Source: an uncultured Clostridia bacterium
GTDB taxonomy: Bacteria > Bacillota > Clostridia > Oscillospirales > Oscillospiraceae
Direction of reading: 5' to 3'
Length of the DNA: 7,929 bases
Assembly: GCA_947177005.1 (NCBI GenBank)
Contig: CAMWSZ010000122.1
Span: forward strand, 1-7,929
Shown here: positions 1 to 4,670 of the stretch, piece after piece
Position numbering within the stretch: the stretch's first letter is position 1
Layout: the number at the start of each line of letters is the position of its first letter
Made by a program: the position numbers and the translations under genes
The notes under the pieces: generated by a model
What the model saw: only the letters and a program-made list of their open reading frames with translations
Database searches by the model: none
What the model was told of the DNA's origin: nothing

Positions 1-819
1 GCGGGAAAAAGCATCTGTGAGCTGGCGCATTTCCTCGGGGTTCGGCGCACGTTTTTCCCGAATTAAAGCGGCATAGATACGGGTCACAACCGCAACATAT
101 TCAGGCCGTTTCATCCGGCCCTCCAATTTCAAAATCGAGACGCCCATATCCAGCAGTTCGGGAATATGCTGGGCAAGACAGGAGTCCTTCAAACTCAGAG
201 GATGTCCAGTTTTCCCGCCGTCAATGCGGTAGGGCAGACGGCAGGGCTGGGCGCACAGACCGCGGTTGCCGCTTCTGCCGCCGATGAACGCGCTCATGGC
301 GCACTGCCCGGACCAGCACATACACAGCGCGCCGTGACCAAAGATCTCAATGGGCACCGGGCTGTTCTCACAGATATAGCGGATATTTTCCCGGTCCAGT
401 TCCCGGCTCAGCACGACGCACCGCATCCCCAGCGCGGCGGCGGCTTCCACCCCCGCCAGCGTGTGGATGGTCATTTGGGTACTGCCGTGGAGGGGGAGGT
501 CCGGAACGGTCTGCCGTGCCAGAGCAGCCAGCCCCCAGTCTTGGACAATCACGGCGTCCACACCGCATCGGGAAGCGCGGCGCAGGACGGCGGCGGCCTG
601 CGGCAGTTCCCGGTCGGACAAAAGGGTGTTGAGGGTGAGATAGACCCTGACGCCGCGCAGGTGGCAGTAGCGCACGGCCTCCGGCAGTTCCTCTTCGGTA
701 AAATTTTTCGCGGCCCGGCGGGCGTTCCACGCGCCGCAGCCCAGATACACGGCGTCCGCGCCGTTCTGGACGGCGGCGGTCATGGCTTCCCAAGAGCCGG
801 CGGGGGCCAGCAGTTCCAT
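1..819 (-). CDS. Peptidase U32 family protein (RlhA/TrhP-like), N-terminal 273 residues; runs off left edge
   Basis: The reading frame is open from ATG at 819 to the window edge, so the C-terminus is missing. The protein begins MELLAPAGSWEAM, the typical U32 opening. Residues 158-176 (E-I-F-G-H-G-A-L-C ... G-Q-C-A-M-S) fit the U32 family signature E-x-F-x2-G-[SA]-[LIVM]-C-x4-G-x-C-x-[LIVM]-S. Cysteines at 166, 173, 189, 193 and 214 fall where family members such as UbiU carry iron-sulfur ligands, and a GRMKRPEY motif follows. Characterised relatives are mostly not proteases: TrhP and RlhA hydroxylate tRNA or 23S rRNA, and UbiU/V act in quinone synthesis. Which activity this protein has cannot be told from the N-terminus. 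The start codon abuts the zapA stop (TAA then ATG) and its ribosome binding site (AGAAGGA) lies inside zapA, so the two are probably translationally coupled. Confidence 0.9.
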   Translation of the reverse strand, partial: MELLAPAGSWEAMTAAVQNGADAVYLGCGAWNARRAAKNFTEEELPEAVRYCHLRGVRVYLTLNTLLSDRELPQAAAVLRRASRCGVDAVIVQDWGLAALARQTVPDLPLHGSTQMTIHTLAGVEAAAALGMRCVVLSRELDRENIRYICENSPVPIEIFGHGALCMCWSGQCAMSAFIGGRSGNRGLCAQPCRLPYRIDGGKTGHPLSLKDSCLAQHIPELLDMGVSILKLEGRMKRPEYVAVVTRIYAALIREKRAPNPEEMRQLTDAFSR

Positions 820-1158
820 TTATGCGTCCTTCTTTTTAAGTTTTTCCAACTGCTGCTGGAGCTTGAAAATTTCACGTTTACAGTCGCTCAGCGCATCCTG
901 AGCCTTTTTGGCCTCGTCGTGGTAGCCTTTCAGCTGTTTACGAAGGTTTTCGTTGCTGTTTTGCTGCTTGAGCATTTCGTCGGCCATATTGGCGGCGGCA
1001 AGTACGGCGGCGTCCATACGGCTGACCCGGCCGGTCATCATCATTTCGCTCATACGGGTATCGACCAGGGCGGCGACCTTCTGCATATAGGCTTGACTTT
1101 CCTCCGCCATTAAAGTGTATTCCTCCCCGCAGATACTGACAGTGATGCGATTTGCCAT
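820..1158 (-). CDS. zapA: Cell division protein ZapA (FtsZ-ring associated)
   Basis: A 112-residue protein. The first 60 or so residues form the ZapA globular domain: N-R-I-T-V-S-I-C-G-E-E-Y-T-L near the start, then Y-M-Q-K-V-A-A-L-V-D, then the hallmark D-A-A-V-L-A-A-A-N-M-A-D-E-M around residues 50-62. The rest, rich in K, Q, E and L, is a predicted coiled coil. This is the usual length and layout. ZapA binds FtsZ in the cytoplasm and bundles protofilaments at the division site. I chose ATG at 1158 because AGGAGG (1166-1171, minus strand) lies 7 nt upstream; the in-frame GTG at 1161 is only 4 nt from it. It is the first gene of a two-gene unit with the U32 gene, a neighbourhood I recall as recurrent in Clostridia. 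A SigA-like promoter lies directly upstream. Confidence 0.92.
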   Translation of the reverse strand: MANRITVSICGEEYTLMAEESQAYMQKVAALVDTRMSEMMMTGRVSRMDAAVLAAANMADEMLKQQNSNENLRKQLKGYHDEAKKAQDALSDCKREIFKLQQQLEKLKKKDA

Positions 1159-1191
1159 CACAATTCCTCCTCTTTCTCTTCATTTTTATTT

Positions 1192-1219
1192 ATTGTAACG
1201 CTGCCGGAGCAGCTGTCAA
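1192..1219 (-). promoter_or_regulatory. Proximal SigA-type promoter of zapA
   Basis: On the minus strand, TTGACA (1214-1219) and TACAAT (1192-1197) are separated by 16 bp, a near-consensus vegetative promoter. Transcription would start near 1185, leaving a leader of roughly 25 nt before the zapA start. The spacer itself holds a small inverted repeat, GCTGC-tccg-GCAGC. Confidence 0.75.
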
Positions 1220-1223
1220 GAAA

Positions 1224-1242
1224 TCACAATAATTCACAATAA
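1224..1242. repeat. Two 9-bp direct repeats phased at 10 bp upstream of the zapA -35
   Basis: TCACAATAA occurs at 1224-1232 and again at 1234-1242 (TTATTGTGA twice on the minus strand). The pair covers about -39 to -57 relative to the predicted zapA start, on one helical face, between the two promoter candidates. An UP-element-like AT-rich contact or a regulator site are both possible; neither is proven. Confidence 0.5.
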
Positions 1243-1270
1243 AGTATAACAGATTCTGACGGAAAAGCAA
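1243..1270 (-). promoter_or_regulatory. Candidate second, distal promoter of zapA
   Basis: On the minus strand, TTGCTT (1265-1270) and TATACT (1243-1248) are separated by 16 bp. The TTGCTT-16 arrangement matches the thi and ferredoxin promoters in this window. It lies about 50 bp upstream of the proximal zapA promoter. Whether it is active cannot be judged from sequence. Confidence 0.4.
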
Positions 1271-1332
1271 TCGTGAATCGGAGTGAAAAAATAAATTTTT
1301 CATGAAATGGGCCGGGGCCGGAAAAAGCAGGC

Positions 1333-1386
1333 GGGAAGATTTAAGACTTTTGTAACAAATGCCGCTGGTTTTCTTAACACTTTCCC
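1333..1386. repeat. Inverted repeat in the zapA-thi intergenic region, possible RNA stem
   Basis: GGGAA (1333-1337) and TTAAGA (1341-1346) are complementary, in order, to TTCCC (1382-1386) and TCTTAA (1372-1377), giving 11 possible pairs with a small internal loop and a 25-nt apical region. It lies in sequence without a gene, about 60 nt before a strong plus-strand terminator. No convincing plus-strand promoter was found, so a small RNA is only a possibility. Confidence 0.35.
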
Positions 1387-1443
1387 GGTATTCTAATACT
1401 TGCAAGAGACAATAACTTCTTTTCATCCAATCTTCCAAAACAT

Positions 1444-1487
1444 AAGCAGAACAGCGAGAGGACAACCCTCTCGCTGTTTTGCTTTAT
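1444..1487 (+). terminator. Strong intrinsic terminator upstream of the thi promoter
   Basis: AACAGCGAGAGG (1450-1461) and CCTCTCGCTGTT (1467-1478) form a perfect 12-bp stem with a 5-nt loop. The stem can extend to 18 pairs (1444-1484) with one G-U. It is followed by TTTTGCTTTATT on the plus strand, and the opposite strand has a weaker T tract. No plus-strand gene in the window ends before it. It would insulate the thi promoter, or end an unannotated transcript. Confidence 0.65.
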
Positions 1488-1525
1488 TGGATTCTGTTCA
1501 AGACCAAAAGTTTTGAAGTTGGGGC

Positions 1526-1553
1526 TTGCTTTTTGGCGGGACAGTGGTATAAT
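1526..1553 (+). promoter_or_regulatory. SigA-type promoter of the thi operon
   Basis: TTGCTT (1526-1531) and a perfect TATAAT (1548-1553) are separated by 16 bp, predicting a start near 1560, just before the TPP aptamer. This gives an untranslated leader of about 370 nt before thiW. Confidence 0.75.
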
Positions 1554-1572
1554 AGAGCGCGACAATAGAAAA

Positions 1573-1655
1573 AACGGGAGCTTGCAGACAGGCTGAGAGG
1601 AAGGTGTGCCCTTCGACCGTGTACCTGATTTGGATAATGCCAACGTAGGGATATA
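1573..1655 (+). promoter_or_regulatory. TPP riboswitch (THI element) aptamer
   Basis: The two conserved THI blocks are present: GGCTGAGAGG (1591-1600) and ACCTGATTTGGATAATGCC (1623-1641) followed by AACGTAGGGAT. Visible helices are a P3-like stem AGCTTG/CAGGCT (1579-1584 with 1589-1594), an additional GAAGG/CCTTC hairpin (1600-1604 with 1610-1614), a possible P2 ACGG/CCGT (1574-1577 with 1617-1620), and P5 TTGG/CCAA (1630-1633 with 1640-1643). Known THI elements bind thiamin pyrophosphate and repress thiamin synthesis or transport genes, which matches the operon downstream. I could not identify a strong P1. Confidence 0.97.
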
Positions 1656-1683
1656 CATTATAATATATATGTCATACGTGGGC
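1639..1683 (+). promoter_or_regulatory. Antiterminator helix of the TPP riboswitch expression platform
   Basis: GCC-A-ACGTA (1639-1647) in the 3' part of the aptamer can pair with TACGT-G-GGC (1675-1683), the 5' arm of the terminator: 8 pairs and one A-G mismatch. The intervening sequence continues the helix: 1651-1658 pairs with 1663-1670 around a TATA loop, with one mismatch. This fold consumes the P5 3' strand CCAA and part of the terminator arm, so it excludes both the ligand-bound aptamer and the terminator. It predicts an on-state without TPP. The fold was read by eye. Confidence 0.65.
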
Positions 1684-1709
1684 TGTCCGGACAGCCCCGT
1701 ATTTTTTAT
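1675..1709 (+). terminator. Riboswitch-controlled intrinsic terminator
   Basis: GGGCTGTCC is followed directly by GGACAGCCC (1680-1697), and TACG/CGTA extends the stem past one bulged T. In practice the loop would open to CCGG or more. A T-rich run, ATTTTTTATT, follows at 1701-1710. It lies 20-25 nt after the THI element, the usual position for an attenuator, so TPP binding should end transcription here. Confidence 0.85.
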
Positions 1710-1710
1710 T

Positions 1711-1929
1711 GCATCTTCGATTGGAAAGGGAGTGAAACGGCCAGAGTGACCCCGGTTTCCGGGCGGACGGAAGGGGAGCGCCTTTTGTCTGGTACGATTG
1801 CAGCGATGGGAAGCCGTGTTCCGGCGTGAGAGGGAGCCAGTAAGCTTCGACCGAAATTTTCTCATTCCGTGAGAACGCTGCGTCATTCTGCTGCCGTTCT
1901 CGCCTGAATGCAAAAGGAGATGTTTTATA
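1711..1929 (+). other. Long thiW leader after the attenuator, function unknown
   Basis: About 220 nt lie between the riboswitch terminator and the thiW start with no convincing ORF. Readable structure includes CCCGG-ttt-CCGGG (1751-1763), flanking CCAGA (1741-1745) with TCTGG (1788-1792), GGAA-gccgtg-TTCC around 1810, and the hairpin listed separately at 1863-1910. A CTTCGAyyGgAAa-like segment appears near both 1715 and 1844. I compared it from memory with cobalamin, FMN and THI consensus elements and found no match. It could be a second regulatory RNA, a translation-control element or simply a long leader. Confidence 0.4.
1863..1910 (+). repeat. Hairpin immediately before the thiW ribosome binding site
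   Basis: CATTC (1863-1867) plus GAGAACG (1871-1877) pair with CGTTCTC (1895-1901) plus GAATG (1906-1910): 12 pairs with a small internal loop. The AAAAGGAGA ribosome binding site begins at 1912, directly at its foot, so the stem leaves the site exposed. There is no T tract, so it is not a terminator. Confidence 0.5.
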
Positions 1930-2436
1930 ATGCGTTCCATGCAAACCAAAAAGCTCTGTATTGCCGGGATTCTCTGTGCGGCGGCGGTGGTGGGGAGTCT
2001 GTTTTCCTTCCCTGTCTTCGGGAGTAAATGCGCGCCGGTCCAACACATGGTAAACATCCTGTGCGCCATGGCCCTTGGGCCGGGGTACGGCGTGGGGGTG
2101 GCCTTTGCGGCCAGCCTGCTGCGCAATCTGTTTCACCTGGGCAGTCTAATGGCGTTTCCCGGCAGTATGTTCGGGGCGCTGCTGTGCGGCCTGACGTTCT
2201 GGAAAACGAAAAGTGTCCCCCTAACCCTCTGCGCTGAGGTGTTCGGTACCGCCGTCCTTGGCGGATTGTGCGCCTATCCGGTTGCCGTCCTGCTGATGGG
2301 ACAGAACGCAGCGGAGATTGCGTTCTATGCCTATATCGTCCCGTTCCTGATTTCCACGGCAGGCGGTGCGATTTTGTCGGCAGTCCTGCTGGGCGCGCTG
2401 CGGAAAACCCGCGTGCTGCACAGCTTTGCACAGTAA
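1930..2436 (+). CDS. thiW: ThiW, ECF transporter S component for the thiamin thiazole precursor
   Basis: A 168-residue membrane protein with about five to six hydrophobic segments. The family block G-S-K-C-A-P-V-Q-H-M-V-N-I (residues 31-43) is followed by G-P-G-Y-G-V-G-V-A-F and a P-G-S-M-F-G-A-L-C-G-L-type segment, which identifies ThiW rather than the thiamin transporter ThiT. ThiW is the substrate-binding subunit of an energy-coupling-factor importer, predicted to bring in hydroxyethylthiazole. It would need EcfA/EcfA'/EcfT subunits, which are not in this window. ATG 1930 follows AAGGAGA (1914-1920) at 9 nt. It is the first gene of the operon under the TPP riboswitch, and the kinase for its presumed substrate (ThiM) comes next. 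The assignment to thiazole rests on family annotation and context. Confidence 0.9.
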   Translation: MRSMQTKKLCIAGILCAAAVVGSLFSFPVFGSKCAPVQHMVNILCAMALGPGYGVGVAFAASLLRNLFHLGSLMAFPGSMFGALLCGLTFWKTKSVPLTLCAEVFGTAVLGGLCAYPVAVLLMGQNAAEIAFYAYIVPFLISTAGGAILSAVLLGALRKTRVLHSFAQ

Positions 2437-2449
2437 AGGAGGACTCTCT

Positions 2450-3271
2450 ATGTTTCAGGAAATGCTGGAGAATGTACGAAAGCGTCACCCGCTGATTCAT
2501 AACATTACCAACTATGTCACGGTCAATGACTGTGCCAACATTTTACTGGCCTGCGGCGGTTCACCCATAATGTCCGACGATACCGGAGAGGTGGAAGAAA
2601 TCACCTCTGCCTGCGGCGGTCTTACTATTAATACAGGTACGCTCAACCAAAGGACCATTCCCGCCATGCTGGCCGCCGGGAAAAAGGCAAATGAGCTGGG
2701 GCATCCTGTCGTTTTGGACCCGGTAGGTGCTGGAGCGTCCGCGCTGCGGACGAATACCGCTTTTGATCTATTGAGCAAAGTGGGTTTTGCGGTGATACGG
2801 GGCAATATCTCGGAGGTCAAGACGCTTGCCCGGTACGGCGGCGCAACGCAGGGTGTAGACGCCGGTGCCGCTGACTGTGTTACAAAAGAAAATCTGGAGC
2901 AGTCTGTAGCGTTTATCAAGGCGTTTGCGGCACAAACAGGTTCCGTGGTGGCGGTCACGGGTGCGATTGATATTGCAGCGGACAGTAAAAGCGCGTATGT
3001 CATCTTTAACGGCCACCCGATGATGAGCAGCATCACCGGCACAGGCTGTATGCTGTCCGCGATGACGGCCGCATATGTCACGGCAAACCCTGAGAAGGTT
3101 TTGGAAGCTGCTGCTGCGGCGGTATGTGCAATGGGCGTCTGTGGTGAGATTGCGTATGAACGGCTGGGCCCAATGGACGGCAGCGCCTCGTACCGCAACT
3201 ATATTCTTGACGCCGTATATCGTTTGGACGGTAAGACATTAGAGCGCCGGGCGAAATATAATATATTATAA
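2450..3271 (+). CDS. thiM: Hydroxyethylthiazole kinase ThiM
   Basis: A 273-residue cytoplasmic kinase of the ribokinase fold, the usual length. It phosphorylates 4-methyl-5-(2-hydroxyethyl)thiazole with ATP. Diagnostic blocks are H-P-L-I-H-N-I-T-N-Y-V-T-V-N-D-C-A-N (residues 13-30), G-G-S-P-I-M, the V-V-L-D-P-V-G-A-G-A segment near residue 90, and S-I-T-G-T-G-C with Cys200 in the catalytic loop, matching the active-site cysteine of Bacillus ThiM. I place the start at ATG 2450, preceded at 7 nt by AAAGGAGG (2435-2442), which overlaps the thiW stop codon. The frame is open further upstream to 2366, but that stretch overlaps thiW and carries no family sequence. The position after thiW suggests uptake and trapping of the thiazole by phosphorylation. 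Confidence 0.96.
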   Translation: MFQEMLENVRKRHPLIHNITNYVTVNDCANILLACGGSPIMSDDTGEVEEITSACGGLTINTGTLNQRTIPAMLAAGKKANELGHPVVLDPVGAGASALRTNTAFDLLSKVGFAVIRGNISEVKTLARYGGATQGVDAGAADCVTKENLEQSVAFIKAFAAQTGSVVAVTGAIDIAADSKSAYVIFNGHPMMSSITGTGCMLSAMTAAYVTANPEKVLEAAAAAVCAMGVCGEIAYERLGPMDGSASYRNYILDAVYRLDGKTLERRAKYNIL

Positions 3272-3290
3272 TGTAGGGAGAGACGGGCTT

Positions 3291-3932
3291 ATGAGGTGCA
3301 GGAAAGAAAACATGCTGCTGTATGCCGTGACGGACCGGAGCTGGACGGGGCGGCAAACGCTGCCGGAACAGGTGGAATCGGCCTTGAAGGGCGGTGTAAC
3401 CTGCATCCAGATCCGGGAAAAGGATTTGGATGAGACCGCTTTTTTAGAAGAGGCAATGCTGATTAAGAAGCTCTGCAATGCTTATCACATTCCATTGATT
3501 ATCAATGATAATGTTGAACTGGCCATCCGGTGCGGCGCAGACGGCGTACATGTAGGGCAGTCGGATATGAAAGCGTCTGACGTCCGGGCGCGTACCGGCG
3601 AAAACATGATTATTGGGGTATCGGCGCAGACGGTGGAGCAGGCCGCGGCGGCGGAACGGGCTGGGGCGGATTATTTAGGCGTGGGTGCGGTGTTTGTCAC
3701 GGATACCAAAGCAGACGCGACCCTTGTTTCACGTGAAACACTGAAAAGCATCTGTTCCGCGGTCAGGATTCCAGTAGCGGCAATTGGCGGCATCAGCGAG
3801 AAAAACCTGCCGCAGCTTGCTGGAACAGGCATCGCAGGCATTGCGGCGGTCTCCGCCATATTTGCGGCTGATGATATCGAACAGACCTGCATCCGGCTGA
3901 AAAAATTGGCAGGCGAGGTGGTAGGGTCATGA
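3291..3932 (+). CDS. thiE: Thiamin phosphate synthase ThiE
   Basis: A 213-residue TIM-barrel enzyme that joins HMP pyrophosphate and thiazole phosphate to give thiamin monophosphate. Landmarks are L-L-Y-A-V-T-D-R near the N-terminus, Q-I-R-E-K (40-44), I-I-N-D-N, G-A-D-G-V-H-V-G-Q-S-D, the phosphate loop T137-D-T139-K140, and A-I-G-G-I-S near the C-terminus. The loop reads G-A-V-F-V-T-D-T-K rather than the commoner G-P-I-F/Y-P-T-x-T-K, but the catalytic T and K residues are kept. ATG 3291 has a modest AGGGAG site 10 nt upstream; ATG 3312 (AGGAAAG in front) would remove seven residues and is a reasonable alternative. The gene overlaps the following HAD gene by ATGA. Codons 145-150 form an exact parS site. 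Confidence 0.96.
   Translation: MRCRKENMLLYAVTDRSWTGRQTLPEQVESALKGGVTCIQIREKDLDETAFLEEAMLIKKLCNAYHIPLIINDNVELAIRCGADGVHVGQSDMKASDVRARTGENMIIGVSAQTVEQAAAAERAGADYLGVGAVFVTDTKADATLVSRETLKSICSAVRIPVAAIGGISEKNLPQLAGTGIAGIAAVSAIFAADDIEQTCIRLKKLAGEVVGS
3725..3740. other. parS: parS chromosomal centromere site (ParB/Spo0J binding) inside thiE
   Basis: The 16-mer TGTTTCACGTGAAACA is a perfect palindrome. It matches the Bacillus-type parS consensus TGTTnCACGTGAAACA at every position, a sequence conserved across most bacterial phyla. It spans thiE codons 145-150 (L-V-S-R-E-T). ParB-CTP clamps load at such sites and recruit SMC for origin segregation. parS sites usually cluster near oriC and are often inside genes. 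Function here is inferred from the exact match; no parA, parB or dnaA is in the window. Confidence 0.85.
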
Positions 3933-4588
3933 TACAGGGCGCGATTTTTGATATGGACGGTACGCTGTTGGATTCAATGGGTATGTGGGCGAACATCGGG
4001 ACGGAGTATTTGCGGTCTTTGGGCTATGTCCCGGAGGAAAATCTCAATCAGATTTTCAAGGATATGAGTTTGGCGCAGGCGGCAGGCTACTACCGGACAC
4101 ATTATGGTGTTACGCTCTCGGTGGATGAGATTATAAACGGAGTGAACAACGCGCTTGCGCAGTTCTACCATGAGCGGGTACAGCTGAAGCCGGGAGTAAT
4201 GGAGTTTTTGCGGCGTCTGGAGGGACAGGGTGTAAAAATGTGCCTTGCAACGGCCACAGACCGTCCACTGGTAGAGGCGGCTCTGAAACACTGCGGTATA
4301 GCGGACTGTTTCTCAGAGATTTACACCTGCCATTCCGTTGGCCACGGGAAAGACGAACCTGTTATTTACCGCGCCGCGGCGGAACATTTAGGCGTTCCGA
4401 AATGCAGCATTGTCGTCTTTGAGGATGCGCTGTATGCGGTCCGCACCGCCAAGCGGGACAATTATGTCACCGCCGCAGTCTATGACCAATACGAGGAGGG
4501 ACAGGCCGGGATACAGGCCCTGGCTGACATTTACATCAAGGACTACACACAGGCCGAACATTTCTGGGAGTTTGCGGCCGGACTGTAA
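3929..4588 (+). CDS. HAD-superfamily phosphatase in the thi operon, possible thiamin monophosphate phosphatase
   Basis: A 219-residue HAD subfamily IA (beta-phosphoglucomutase-like) protein. All four catalytic motifs are visible: D8-M-D10-G-T (nucleophile and acid/base), T108 in L-A-T-A-T-D, K141 in G-H-G-K-D-E-P, and E165-D166 in V-V-F-E-D-A. A helical cap domain lies between about residues 15 and 85. The gene overlaps thiE by 4 bp (ATGA) with GAGGTG 8 nt upstream, so it is co-translated with pathway enzymes. A HAD protein (the plant TH2 phosphatase) is known to dephosphorylate TMP. No thiL is present here, so this enzyme might convert TMP to thiamin for later pyrophosphorylation. It could equally be a housekeeping sugar or nucleotide phosphatase, or clear damaged thiamin intermediates. 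The fold is certain; the substrate is inference. Confidence 0.9.
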   Translation: MIQGAIFDMDGTLLDSMGMWANIGTEYLRSLGYVPEENLNQIFKDMSLAQAAGYYRTHYGVTLSVDEIINGVNNALAQFYHERVQLKPGVMEFLRRLEGQGVKMCLATATDRPLVEAALKHCGIADCFSEIYTCHSVGHGKDEPVIYRAAAEHLGVPKCSIVVFEDALYAVRTAKRDNYVTAAVYDQYEEGQAGIQALADIYIKDYTQAEHFWEFAAGL

Positions 4589-4605
4589 AAGGACCGCCCG
4601 CTTCA

Positions 4606-4638
4606 AGCGGCAGACCGGGGGCACCACTCTCTGCCGCT
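4606..4638 (+). repeat. Intercistronic hairpin between the HAD gene and thiD
   Basis: AGCGGCAGA (4606-4614) pairs perfectly with TCTGCCGCT (4630-4638) over a 15-nt loop. A smaller overlapping hairpin, CCGC-ttcaa-GCGG, ends within the left arm and so excludes it. The following sequence (ATAAAAAAG) is A-rich rather than T-rich, so this is not a plus-strand terminator. The 82-nt gap it occupies is the widest in an otherwise overlapping operon. Messenger stabilisation or processing is the likeliest role. Confidence 0.45.
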
Positions 4639-4670
4639 ATAAAAAAGTAATGCTAAAAGGAGAAGGAACA

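Noticed and set aside
166..1113. Plus-strand open frame of 315 codons opposite the U32 gene and zapA
   Set aside because: It is antisense to two genes with clear family motifs, spans their junction, and its translation is low-complexity without any recognisable domain.
1190..1465. Minus-strand open frame of 91 codons upstream of zapA
   Set aside because: It covers both zapA promoters and the hairpin terminator, has no ribosome binding site that I can see and no family resemblance.
1659..1664. Perfect TATAAT inside the riboswitch expression platform, as an internal promoter
   Set aside because: No -35-like hexamer lies 16-18 bp upstream, and the AT-rich run is explained by the antiterminator helix.
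1711..1929. Second known riboswitch (cobalamin, FMN or tandem THI) in the thiW leader
   Set aside because: Short look-alike strings occur (ATCTTCG, GGGAAGCCG, GTGAAA), but the ordered conserved blocks of these classes are absent.
1374..2126. Long minus-strand frame across the riboswitch and thiW start
   Set aside because: It is antisense to the TPP riboswitch, its terminator and thiW, and its translation is basic and repetitive without domains.
2366..2449. Extended upstream start for thiM
   Set aside because: The extension overlaps thiW and lacks family sequence; ATG 2450 has an ideal AAAGGAGG at 7 nt.
4410..4670. Extended upstream start for thiD
   Set aside because: The extra residues are the HAD gene read in another frame; ATG 4671 has a strong site and starts directly at the family N-terminus.
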